Assembly: GCA_036384795.1 (NCBI GenBank)
Contig: DASVLP010000066.1
Location: 1 to 5,376 of the forward strand
Direction: 5' to 3'
Length of the DNA: 5,376 nucleotides
Source: Andeanibacterium sp036384795
Lineage (GTDB): Bacteria; Pseudomonadota; Alphaproteobacteria; Sphingomonadales; Sphingomonadaceae
The position numbers and the translations under genes are program-made. Below are positions 1-5,376 of the stretch, piece after piece. Under the pieces are notes generated by a model. It was given only the letters and a program-made list of their open reading frames with translations. It did not search any database and was not told the origin of the DNA. The first letter of the stretch is position 1. The number at the start of each line of letters is the position of its first letter.

Positions 1-315
1 CCCATATTCGCGGTCGTTCCCGACCGGCCTTCAATGGCGAACGAAGCTCACAGGATCGCGGCCCATTTGCGAGCAAACAGTCATGATCAGTATCGGATTT
101 GGACGGCATTTCGAGGCAATTCGAAAAGCCAGTCCGAAAAGGCCAAAAAAGACGGAGTCGATGCGATAATCTACGTTAGGGAGGACAACGATCCTCGAAA
201 GGTTATTCACGTCACGAATCTCGGCCACTCGAATATCACCGCGACATTCGACCTGATGCACATCCAGCGACGTTTACCCGCTCCGTATAGCGTTGCTTCG
301 GGCGGCGATGAGTAA
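1..315 (+). CDS. Hypothetical protein, probably the C-terminal part of a gene starting upstream
   Basis: I do not recognise this protein with confidence. The frame is open from base 1 and stops at TAA 313-315. An ATG at 34 would give 93 residues, but no Shine-Dalgarno-like sequence precedes it; instead there is a perfect 6-bp inverted repeat, CGGTCG/CGACCG, at 11-26. I therefore treat the gene as possibly continuing off the left edge. GC content is about 50%, against roughly 70% in the genes that follow, and codon use includes many A/T-ending codons, so it is likely of foreign or accessory origin. No membrane segment or signal peptide is visible. The stretch from the QYRIW motif through KKDGVDAIIYV to KVIHVTNLGHSN faintly resembles the restriction-nuclease-like C-terminal domain seen on some DNA methyltransferases (pattern YxFxWW...KGxDxGIDG...VKxG). 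The lysine expected in the catalytic position is a threonine here. That resemblance is only a guess. Confidence 0.5.
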   Translation, partial: PIFAVVPDRPSMANEAHRIAAHLRANSHDQYRIWTAFRGNSKSQSEKAKKDGVDAIIYVREDNDPRKVIHVTNLGHSNITATFDLMHIQRRLPAPYSVASGGDE

Positions 316-324
316 CGCGTTTTC

Positions 325-473
325 CGTCGCCCCCGCGAAAGCGGGGGCCCCGCTGTTTTTTCGCGCGAAGACGCAAAGACGCGAAGGTGTGGTTTCCCGC
401 CGCCACCTCTTCGCGCCTTTGCGTCTTTGCGCGATCATAAATGAGCGGGATCCCCGCTTTCGCGGGGATGACG
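325..473. repeat. Nested composite inverted repeat (REP-like) in the prfA leader
   Basis: Two pairs of arms are nested symmetrically. The outer arms, 325-354 and 444-473, are 30 bases each and complementary at 26 of 30 positions. Each outer arm is also a small hairpin of its own: CCCCCGC-GAAA-GCGGGGG at 330-347 and ATCCCCGC-TTTC-GCGGGGAT at 450-469. The inner arms, 361-392 and 403-434, match at 28 of 32 positions around a 10-base loop. The whole unit could fold into one long cruciform or RNA hairpin. It ends only 16 bases before the prfA start and fills almost all of the spacer. From general knowledge, palindromes with this core are scattered through sphingomonad and other proteobacterial genomes; family membership here rests on recall and not on a search. 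It has no transposase and is probably a non-autonomous or REP-type element. Confidence 0.8.
361..434. repeat. Inner stem of the composite repeat (AAGACGCAAAGACGC-type palindrome)
   Basis: The 32-base arms at 361-392 and 403-434 pair with four mismatches, around a loop at 393-402. The core words are GACGCAAAGAC on the left and CTTTGCGTCTTTG on the right. This palindrome has a different sequence from the CCCCGC/GCGGGG arms outside it, so it may be a separate repeat family that lies inside the other. That reading is an inference. Confidence 0.7.
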
Positions 474-478
474 GGATA

Positions 479-482
479 GAGG
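479..482 (+). promoter_or_regulatory. Ribosome binding site of prfA
   Basis: GAGG lies 7 bases before the GTG at 490 and supports that start. It follows the right arm of the composite repeat by only 5 bases, so folding of the repeat in the message could affect access to it. Confidence 0.5.
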
Positions 483-489
483 TGCGGTC

Positions 490-1566
490 GTGAGCGGCAT
501 CCCCGACGAGCGGCTGGCGCAGATCGGGCAGCGGTTTGCCGAGCTTGAGGCGCGGCTGGCGAGTGGGACGCTGGAGGGCGATGCGTTTGTTGCCGCGAGC
601 AGGGATTATGCCGAGCTAGAGCCGGTCGCGAAGGTGGCCGAGCAGGTCCGCACGATGCGCGGCGAGCTGGCCGAGCTCGAACGGCTCGACGATCCCGATC
701 CCGAGATGCGCGCCCTAGCGCACGAGGAAGCAGAACGCCTCAAGGCCGAACTGCACGAGGCCGAGCACCGGCTCGCGATCGCGCTGCTGCCGCACGATGT
801 CGCCGATGCGCGGCCGGCGATGCTCGAGATCCGCGCCGGCACCGGCGGCGACGAGGCGGCGCTGTTCGCGGCCGACCTGTTCCGGATGTACGAGCGCTAT
901 GCGGCCGAGCAGGGCTGGCGGGTCGAGGTGATCGGCGCGAACGCGAGCGACATCGGCGGGTTCAAGGAGATCGTCGCCAACGTCGCCGGGCAGGGCGTGT
1001 TCGCCAAGCTCAAGTTCGAGAGCGGCGTGCACCGGGTGCAGCGCGTGCCGGTGACCGAGAGCGGCGGGCGCATCCACACCTCGGCGGCGACGGTGGCGGT
1101 GCTGCCCGAGCCGAGCGAAGTCGACGTGCAGATCGAGGACAAGGACTTGAAGATCGACATCTACCGCGCGAGCGGCGCGGGCGGGCAGCACGTGAATACC
1201 ACCGACAGCGCGGTGCGGATCACGCACCTGCCTAGCGGGATCGTGGTCACCCAGCAGGACGAGCGCAGCCAGCACAAGAACCGCGCCAAGGCGATGCAGG
1301 TGCTGCGCGCGCGGCTCTACGAGAAAATGCGCGACGAGGCGCAGGGCGAGGAGGCCGAGGCGCGCAAGGCGATGGTCGGTAGCGGCGACCGCTCCGAGCG
1401 CATCCGCACCTACAACTTTCCCCAAGGCCGGGTGACCGATCACCGGATCGGGCTGACGCTGCACAAGCTGCCCGAGATTCTCGAAGGTCCGGCACTCGGC
1501 GAGCTGATCGACGCGCTGATCGCCGAGGACCAGGCCAAGCGCCTCGCGGCGTTGGGCTCGCCGTGA
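490..1566 (+). CDS. prfA: Peptide chain release factor 1
   Basis: RF1 recognises UAA and UAG in the ribosomal A site and triggers hydrolysis of peptidyl-tRNA; it acts in the cytoplasm. The product is 358 residues, close to the 360 of E. coli RF1. The codon-recognition tripeptide PVT lies at residues 187-189, the form expected of RF1 (RF2 has SPF). The catalytic GGQ is at 231-233 within SGAGGQHVNTTDSAVRI, and the following QQDERSQHKNRAKAM segment is also typical. The N-terminal 100 residues form the acidic, helical RF1 domain. The GTG start at 490 is chosen because GAGG lies 7 bases upstream and the resulting N-terminus (MSGIPDERLAQI) matches the family length. The stop TGA overlaps the GTG of prmC by four bases, so the two are probably co-translated. 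Gln233 is the expected substrate of the neighbouring PrmC. hisS, often upstream of prfA in related genomes, is not seen immediately upstream here. Confidence 0.97.
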   Translation: MSGIPDERLAQIGQRFAELEARLASGTLEGDAFVAASRDYAELEPVAKVAEQVRTMRGELAELERLDDPDPEMRALAHEEAERLKAELHEAEHRLAIALLPHDVADARPAMLEIRAGTGGDEAALFAADLFRMYERYAAEQGWRVEVIGANASDIGGFKEIVANVAGQGVFAKLKFESGVHRVQRVPVTESGGRIHTSAATVAVLPEPSEVDVQIEDKDLKIDIYRASGAGGQHVNTTDSAVRITHLPSGIVVTQQDERSQHKNRAKAMQVLRARLYEKMRDEAQGEEAEARKAMVGSGDRSERIRTYNFPQGRVTDHRIGLTLHKLPEILEGPALGELIDALIAEDQAKRLAALGSP

Positions 1567-1644
1567 CCCCCCGCGCAGGCGGGGGCCTCCGGCCACGAGC
1601 GGAACGCCGATCCGCGGGAGGTCCCCGCCTTCGCGGGGACTCAC
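1563..1644. repeat. Palindromic repeat at the prfA-prmC junction, translated in frame
   Basis: The arms at 1563-1589 and 1618-1644 are 27 bases each and complementary at 23 of 27 positions, beginning GTGA and ending TCAC. Their core, CCCCGC...GCGGGG, is the same as in the outer arms of the repeat upstream of prfA, so both belong to one family or to close relatives. The right arm is read in the frame GPRLRGDS, the same phase in which the other copy reads DPRFRGDD. The 27 codons from 1569 to 1649 contain no stop and keep PrmC in frame. Confidence 0.8.
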
Positions 1645-2501
1645 GGTATGTCGCCGAAGCGCTGCGCGAGGCGGCGCGGCAGCTCGAACCGGTCTCCGAT
1701 ACCGCTAGGCTCGATGCGGAAGTGATGATGGCCGAGGCACTGGGCGTGGCGCGCTCCGAACTATTGCTGCGGCACATGGACCGCCCGGTGCCCGAACCGT
1801 TTGCCGCGATCGTCGAGCGCCGCATGCGCCACGAGCCGGTCGCCTACATCGTCGGCCGCCAGGAATTCTACGGCCTCGACCTCGCCGTCACGCCCGCGGT
1901 GCTGATCCCGCGCGCCGACAGCGAAACGCTGATCGAGGCCGCGCGGGAGGCGTTCGGCGAGCGCGCGCCCAAGCGCATCCTCGATCTTGGCACCGGCTCG
2001 GGGGCATTGTTGCTGGCCGCCCTGACGATCTGGCCCGCAGCCGAAGGCATCGGCATCGACAGGTCCCCCCGCGCGCTCGAAATCGCCGCCGTCAATGCAG
2101 AGCGGCTGGCCCTGGCGCATCGCTGCGAGCTGCTGCCGCTCGACTGGAGGGGGGATGCGTGGGCCGCAGGCCTCGGCCGGTTCGACCTGATCCTCGCCAA
2201 CCCGCCCTATGTCGAGGAGAACGCGGACATCTCCCCCTCGGTGCGCGATTACGAGCCCGCTTCCGCGCTGTTTTCCGGCCCCGACGGGCTCGACGACCAT
2301 CGTGCCCTGATCCCGCAATTGCCGTCTCTGCTCGCCGAAAACGGCTTCGCAATGCTTGAAATCGGCCCGGCCCAAGCCCATCTCGCTACCAAGATCGCGC
2401 AAACGGCCGGATTTTCGCCCGTGTTGCGCGAAGACCTCGCCGGGCGCCCACGGGCGTTGGTCCTGAGATTAGGGCTTGGCAAGGCGGCGCTTCCCGGTTA
2501 G
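1563..2501 (+). CDS. prmC: Peptide chain release factor N5-glutamine methyltransferase, with a repeat-derived N-terminus
   Basis: PrmC transfers a methyl group from S-adenosylmethionine to the glutamine of the GGQ motif in RF1 and RF2, raising termination efficiency. The product is 312 residues; E. coli PrmC has 277. The SAM-binding motif DLGTGSG is at residues 141-147 and the substrate-glutamine-binding NPPY at 213-216, both in the usual Rossmann methyltransferase order. The recognisable PrmC N-terminal helical domain begins at VAEALREAARQL, about residue 30. Residues 3-29 are encoded by a palindromic repeat (1563-1644). After 1563 the first in-frame ATG, GTG or TTG is the GTG at 1722, which would delete part of the real N-terminal domain, so the GTG at 1563 is the best start despite a weak upstream ribosome site. 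That GTG overlaps the prfA stop as GTGA, fitting translational coupling. Without the insert the protein would be about 285 residues, near the family norm. Confidence 0.95.
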   Translation: MTPRAGGGLRPRAERRSAGGPRLRGDSRYVAEALREAARQLEPVSDTARLDAEVMMAEALGVARSELLLRHMDRPVPEPFAAIVERRMRHEPVAYIVGRQEFYGLDLAVTPAVLIPRADSETLIEAAREAFGERAPKRILDLGTGSGALLLAALTIWPAAEGIGIDRSPRALEIAAVNAERLALAHRCELLPLDWRGDAWAAGLGRFDLILANPPYVEENADISPSVRDYEPASALFSGPDGLDDHRALIPQLPSLLAENGFAMLEIGPAQAHLATKIAQTAGFSPVLREDLAGRPRALVLRLGLGKAALPG

Positions 2502-2658
2502 GCACGAGGCAAGCCGGGGTTCGGATGAAATTTCCCGACCGCCAGGCTTCGCTCCAACATTTCGTTTGGCGCCGCGCTGCAAGGCCCGGTTTCCAGGCAG
2601 GTGGAGGGTCCCGCGACCCATGTAAAAAGGCGCGGGGCGGCCCAAAATGCGGGCGGGG

Positions 2659-2687
2659 GGTCATGCGATGACCGGGATTGAGCCCGG
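2659..2687. other. Two adjoining, partly exclusive hairpins in the DUF4167 leader
   Basis: GGTCAT-GCG-ATGACC (2659-2673) is a perfect 6-bp inverted repeat. CCGGG-ATTGAG-CCCGG (2672-2687) is a perfect 5-bp one that shares bases 2672-2673, so the two stems compete for those bases. They end 10 bases before the AAGGA ribosome site of the DUF4167 gene. A regulatory role is possible but unproven. Confidence 0.4.
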
Positions 2688-2697
2688 ATCGCCAGTT

Positions 2698-2702
2698 AAG
2701 GA
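2698..2702 (+). promoter_or_regulatory. Ribosome binding site deciding the DUF4167 TTG start
   Basis: AAGGA lies 11 bases before the TTG at 2714. An upstream in-frame TTG at 2678 has no comparable site, which is why the later TTG is preferred. Confidence 0.5.
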
Positions 2703-2713
2703 ACAGCATTCCC

Positions 2714-3418
2714 TTGAGTAACAATCGCAGCAGCAACCGGCGCCGCGGACGCGGCGGCAACCGCTCGCAGGGCGGCGGCGGCAACCAGCTCAACCGGATC
2801 GACAGCCGGGCGCGCGGCAATGCCCCGCAATTGCTCGAAAAATACAAGAAGCTGGCGCACGACGCCTCGATGAACGGCGATCGGGTGCAGGCCGAGTATT
2901 ACCTGCAGTTCGCCGATCACTATTTCCGGGTGATGGCCGACAGCCGCGCGCAGCGCGACGAGCAGCGCCCGCGGCGCGAGTTCGACCGCGAGCAGCATGG
3001 CGACGACGACGATTTCTACGGCGACGAGGAACGCGCCGAGCGCCCGTCTTCCGAGCGCGAGCGGAGCGCGCGATCCGAGAGCGAGGAAGGCCAGCACGGG
3101 AGCGAAGGCGCCGATTCGCCCGACGACGAAGAGAACCCCTTCACCCGCCGCGAACCGCGCGAGGCGCGCCGCGAAGCGAGGCCGAAGGGCGAAGCGCGCG
3201 GCGAGCGTCGACCCCGCGGCAACGGCAACGGCCATGCCAACGATCGCGCCGAGCAGGAAAGCGCCGGGCTCGATCCGTCGATCCTGCCTCCCGCAATCGG
3301 CGGCGGTCCGGACGAGGACGCCCCAAGCGTGGAAGAAAAGCCGCGCCGCACCCGTCGTCCGCGCAGCCGCCCCGCCAGCGAAGGCGAAGGCGATGCGAAC
3401 CTCGAGGCGGTAGGCTGA
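2714..3418 (+). CDS. DUF4167 domain-containing protein
   Basis: This is a conserved alphaproteobacterial protein of unknown function. The product is 234 residues from the TTG at 2714. Residues 1-28 are basic and rich in Gly, Asn and Arg (RRRGRGG near 9-15, then a GGGG run), resembling flexible RNA- or DNA-binding tails. Residues 28-76 are the DUF4167 core, from RIDSRARGNAPQLLEKY to AEYYLQFADHYFRVMAD, predicted as two helices. The remainder is low-complexity and charged: an acidic patch at about 96-106 (DDDD and DEE), then alternating Arg/Glu repeats, and an Arg/Pro-rich end near KPRRTRRPRSRP. It is probably disordered. No membrane segment or signal peptide is seen, so it is likely cytoplasmic. 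The family often lies next to prmC, which suggests a link to translation or RNA handling, but that is inference. A TTG at 2678 would add 12 residues. Identification of the domain is firm; the start is less so. Confidence 0.88.
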   Translation: MSNNRSSNRRRGRGGNRSQGGGGNQLNRIDSRARGNAPQLLEKYKKLAHDASMNGDRVQAEYYLQFADHYFRVMADSRAQRDEQRPRREFDREQHGDDDDFYGDEERAERPSSERERSARSESEEGQHGSEGADSPDDEENPFTRREPREARREARPKGEARGERRPRGNGNGHANDRAEQESAGLDPSILPPAIGGGPDEDAPSVEEKPRRTRRPRSRPASEGEGDANLEAVG

Positions 3419-3422
3419 TTTT

Positions 3423-3466
3423 CCGTCATCGCCTCCCCTGGTAAGGGGAATGCGATACGGGGAGGC
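3423..3466 (+). terminator. Strong hairpin after DUF4167, possible terminator without a T-run
   Basis: The hairpin begins five bases after the DUF4167 stop. An outer stem pairs CCGTCATCGC (3423-3432) with GCGATACGG (3452-3460), nine pairs with one bulged C, and encloses TCCCCT-GGTA-AGGGGA (3434-3449). A rival fold pairs GCCTCCCC (3431-3438) with GGGGAGGC (3459-3466). No run of T follows, so it may instead be a repeat, an mRNA-stabilising structure or a factor-dependent terminator. The remaining spacer to 3586 shows only a CCTCGA/TCGAGG pair (3487-3492 and 3525-3530). Confidence 0.4.
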
Positions 3467-3586
3467 TTGCTTGCTAGGCTTCGCCACCTCGAGTTCCTGC
3501 GGAGCCGGCATTGCCGTTCCGTCGTCGAGGGGCAAGCCGGCCAATCCCCTTGCGCCGCAGGTCCTTGCGGGCCAGATGACGCAGCG

Positions 3587-5176
3587 ATGATCCCCCGCCC
3601 CTCGTTTTTGACCCGGGCGGCCGCTTGGCCGCGGCTCTGCGCACTGGTGCTCGGGCTTTTCGCCGCCACCGGGTTCCAGCCGATGGGCTTGTGGCCGCTG
3701 ACCCTTGTCGCGGTCGCCGGCCTGTTCGCCCTGATCGCGCAGGCCCGCCATTGGCGCGAGGCCCTGGTGCTCGGCTGGCTGTTCGGCTTCGCCCACTTCA
3801 CCCTCGCCGACACCTGGATCGCGACCGCGTTCACTTATCAGGCGAACATGCCGGCGGCGCTGGGCTGGGCCGCGGTGCCGCTGCTGTCGCTCTATCTCGC
3901 GGTCTATCCGGCGCTTGCCTGCGGCGGAGCGCGGCTGATCGCGGGACGGCGGTTCGGCTGGCCCTTCGCGTTCGCATTCGCCGGGTGCTGGATCGTCGCC
4001 GAATGGCTGCGCAGCTGGGTGTTCACCGGCTTCGCGTGGGACCCGCTGGGCGTGGCCTTGCTCGGCAGCTTCTCGCGGCCGGGCCTGGCGATGCTCGCGC
4101 CCTGGCTCGGCACGTACGCGCTTTCGGGGCTGGCGGTGCTGCTCGCATGCGCCGGCGCGCTGCTGCTCGCGGCAAAGCGCATGGTGCCGCTGGGGTTCGG
4201 CGCAGCCCTGGTGGTCGCGGCGATGGTATGGCCAGCGGGGTCGGGGCGCACGGGAACCATACGCTTCACCCTGGTTCAGCCGAACATCGAGCAGACCCGG
4301 CTCAACGAAACCCGCTATTACGAGGCGAACTTCGAGCAGACCGCGGCGCTCACCCTGCCCCGCGACCCGCGCCAGCGGCGGCTGGTGCTGTGGCCCGAAT
4401 CGGGCGTGCCGGACTTTCTCGAAGAAGGCTATCCGCAGCGTTACTACTACGCGGCGAACGTGATCCCCGATCCGGTCCTGACCCGATTGCGGCTCGCGCG
4501 GGTGATCGGGCCGGCGAGCGTGCTGCTGACCGGCTCGACCGATCTTGCGATCGGCAACGATGCGCGGATCGGTCCGCGGGCGATCGGCGCCTACAATTCG
4601 GTCACCGCGATCGACGGCAAAGGTGGGATCGTCGGCCGTTACGCCAAGGCGCACCTGGTGCCTTACGGCGAGTACCTGCCAATGCGCTGGCTGCTCGAGC
4701 CGTTGGGCGCGGCGCGGCTGGTGCCCGGCGATATCGATTTCTGGCCCGGTCCGGGCCCGCGCACGCTCGACCTCGGGCCGCTCGGAAAAGCCGGAATCCA
4801 GCTGTGCTACGAGATCACCTTTTCGGGCCAAGTGGTCGATCGGAGCCATCGTCCCGACTACGTCTTCAACCCCTCGAACGATGGCTGGTTCGGCGCGTTC
4901 GGCCCGCCCCAGCACCTGGCCCAGGCGCGGCTGAGGGCGATCGAGGAAGGCCTGCCGGTGCTGCGCGCGACCACCACCGGGATCAGCGCGGTGATCGACG
5001 CGCGCGGGGTAGTGCGGCAATTCGCGCCCCAACACGTCGCCCGCCGGATCGACGGCACGATCCCGCCGGCGCTTCCGCCCACTTTGTTCGCGCGGCTCGG
5101 CAACATCCTGCCGCTCGGATGGGCGGCGGTGCTGTTGGCGATCGCCGCGATTGCGTTGCGCCGAACGCCCCATTAG
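3587..5176 (+). CDS. lnt: Apolipoprotein N-acyltransferase
   Basis: Lnt transfers a fatty acyl chain from a phospholipid to the free amino group of the diacylglyceryl-cysteine of apolipoproteins, the last step of lipoprotein maturation. It is an inner-membrane protein whose catalytic domain faces the periplasm. The product is 529 residues, within the usual range of about 500-540. Hydrophobic segments lie near residues 17-30, 35-50, 59-78, 88-112, 124-140 and 175-215, with a final one at 504-524. The carbon-nitrogen hydrolase domain runs from about 224 to 490. The triad is visible: Glu271 in LWPESGVP, Lys354 in YAKAHLVPYGEYLP and Cys407 in IQLCYEITF. Glu362, Tyr408 and Glu409 match other residues known to matter in the E. 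coli enzyme. The ATG at 3587 is chosen because the protein then begins just before the first membrane segment. The frame stays open back to a TTG at 3467, but that stretch is Cys/Gly-rich and unlike the family. The ribosome site before 3587 is weak. Confidence 0.95.
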   Translation: MIPRPSFLTRAAAWPRLCALVLGLFAATGFQPMGLWPLTLVAVAGLFALIAQARHWREALVLGWLFGFAHFTLADTWIATAFTYQANMPAALGWAAVPLLSLYLAVYPALACGGARLIAGRRFGWPFAFAFAGCWIVAEWLRSWVFTGFAWDPLGVALLGSFSRPGLAMLAPWLGTYALSGLAVLLACAGALLLAAKRMVPLGFGAALVVAAMVWPAGSGRTGTIRFTLVQPNIEQTRLNETRYYEANFEQTAALTLPRDPRQRRLVLWPESGVPDFLEEGYPQRYYYAANVIPDPVLTRLRLARVIGPASVLLTGSTDLAIGNDARIGPRAIGAYNSVTAIDGKGGIVGRYAKAHLVPYGEYLPMRWLLEPLGAARLVPGDIDFWPGPGPRTLDLGPLGKAGIQLCYEITFSGQVVDRSHRPDYVFNPSNDGWFGAFGPPQHLAQARLRAIEEGLPVLRATTTGISAVIDARGVVRQFAPQHVARRIDGTIPPALPPTLFARLGNILPLGWAAVLLAIAAIALRRTPH

Positions 5177-5203
5177 ACCGCGCCGAAACAATCGCCATCC
5201 CCT

Positions 5204-5211
5204 GGGAGGAG
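5204..5211 (+). promoter_or_regulatory. Strong ribosome binding site of metK
   Basis: GGGAGGAG lies 9 bases before the ATG at 5221. It fixes the start and suggests high translation, as expected for an abundant housekeeping enzyme. Confidence 0.8.
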
Positions 5212-5220
5212 CCCGCCCGC

Positions 5221-5376
5221 ATGCGCGCCAATTATCTGTTCACCTCCGAAAGCGTTTCCGAAGGCCATCCGGACAAAGTGTCGGACCAGATTTCCGACGC
5301 GATCGTCGATTTGTTCCTGTCGAAAGACCCCGAATCGCGGGTTGCGTGCGAGACGCTGACCACCACCCAGCGGGTG
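5221..5376 (+). CDS. metK: S-adenosylmethionine synthase, N-terminal part, cut by the window edge
   Basis: MetK makes S-adenosylmethionine from methionine and ATP in the cytoplasm. Only the first 52 codons are present; the full enzyme is usually about 390-410 residues. The N-terminal signature LFTSESVSEGHPDKVSDQIS is at residues 6-25, with the ATP-binding GHPDK at 15-19, and DAIVD follows directly. The ETLTTT segment near 44-49 is also typical. The ATG at 5221 follows a strong ribosome site and gives the expected N-terminus. The gap to the lnt stop is 44 bases, so metK is probably co-transcribed with lnt or driven by a promoter inside lnt; no terminator is seen between them. Confidence 0.97.
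   Translation, partial: MRANYLFTSESVSEGHPDKVSDQISDAIVDLFLSKDPESRVACETLTTTQRV

Larger units (their letters stand above)
2502..2713. other. GC-rich spacer between prmC and the DUF4167 gene
   Basis: No credible coding frame is visible on either strand; open frames crossing it are shadows. It holds several short inverted repeats: GGGTC/GACCC at 2606-2619, and the adjoining pair at 2659-2687. There is no T-run after any hairpin, so I see no clear intrinsic terminator, and no convincing -35/-10 pair. It probably serves as the 5' untranslated leader of the next gene, or as a spacer within one message. Confidence 0.5.

Noticed and set aside
293..493. A 66-codon + strand frame covering the repeat upstream of prfA
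   Set aside because: Its peptide (VAPAKAG..., FAPLRLCA, DPRFRGDDG) is a direct translation of the palindromic repeats, of a type often misannotated as a hypothetical protein. It also overlaps the end of the preceding gene.
715..1644. A 309-codon open frame on the minus strand opposite prfA
   Set aside because: Same GC-bias shadow effect; the + strand is certain to encode RF1.
325..1644. CRISPR-like array from the repeated CCCCGC/GCGGGG words
   Set aside because: The copies are few, palindromic, unevenly spaced and separated by a whole gene; there are no regular spacers and no cas genes.
2494..2520. Intrinsic terminator after prmC (CCCGG ... CCGGG)
   Set aside because: The stem is only 5 bp with a 16-base loop and no T-run follows, so it is not convincing.
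3467..3586. A 40-residue N-terminal extension of Lnt from TTG 3467
   Set aside because: It has no properly spaced ribosome site, directly follows the hairpin, and gives a Cys/Gly-rich leader not expected before the first Lnt membrane segment.
2696..5191. An 831-codon open frame on the minus strand
   Set aside because: It lies antisense to DUF4167 and lnt, both clearly real. Its Arg/Pro/Ala/Gly-rich composition is what GC-rich codon bias produces on the opposite strand, and it crosses the spacer without any recognisable domain.
5177..5220. A SAM-sensing riboswitch before metK
   Set aside because: The spacer is only 44 bases. I could not find the conserved pairing or pseudoknot of the small SAM/SAH class, and it holds little beyond a strong ribosome site.

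Overview
The window looks like a chromosomal segment of a high-GC alphaproteobacterium, most likely of the order Sphingomonadales. The reasons are the roughly 70% GC coding sequence, the prfA-prmC-DUF4167 gene order, an lnt-metK pair, and dispersed palindromic repeats with a CCCCGC-GAAA-GCGGGG core. The order-level call is inference from gene content and style, not from a database search.

Layout, all genes on the + strand. Bases 1-315 hold the end, or all, of a small unrecognised protein whose DNA is about 50% GC, clearly poorer than the rest. Bases 316-489 are almost filled by a nested composite inverted repeat (325-473) that ends 16 bases before prfA. prfA (490-1566, peptide chain release factor 1) overlaps prmC (1563-2501, the methyltransferase that modifies the release-factor GGQ glutamine) by the four bases GTGA. 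A second palindromic repeat (1563-1644) sits on this junction and is read through in frame as the start of PrmC. A 212-base GC-rich spacer with small inverted repeats leads to a DUF4167-family gene (2714-3418, TTG start). A 168-base spacer with a strong hairpin follows. Then come lnt (3587-5176, apolipoprotein N-acyltransferase) and, 44 bases later, the first 52 codons of metK (5221 to the window edge).

Functionally, prfA and prmC form a translation-termination unit: RF1 and the enzyme that methylates it are likely translated from one message. DUF4167 is a conserved alphaproteobacterial protein of unknown role that commonly sits beside them; its basic, glycine-rich N-terminus suggests nucleic-acid binding but does not prove it. 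Lnt carries out the last step of lipoprotein maturation in the inner membrane. MetK makes S-adenosylmethionine, which PrmC uses as methyl donor, though this link is general metabolism and not specific to the locus.

Most of the window is ordinary housekeeping sequence. I do not see an undescribed multi-gene system. The points worth a second look are the repeat that has become the coding N-terminus of PrmC, the nested palindrome occupying the prfA leader, the low-GC gene at the left edge, and two structured spacers around DUF4167.
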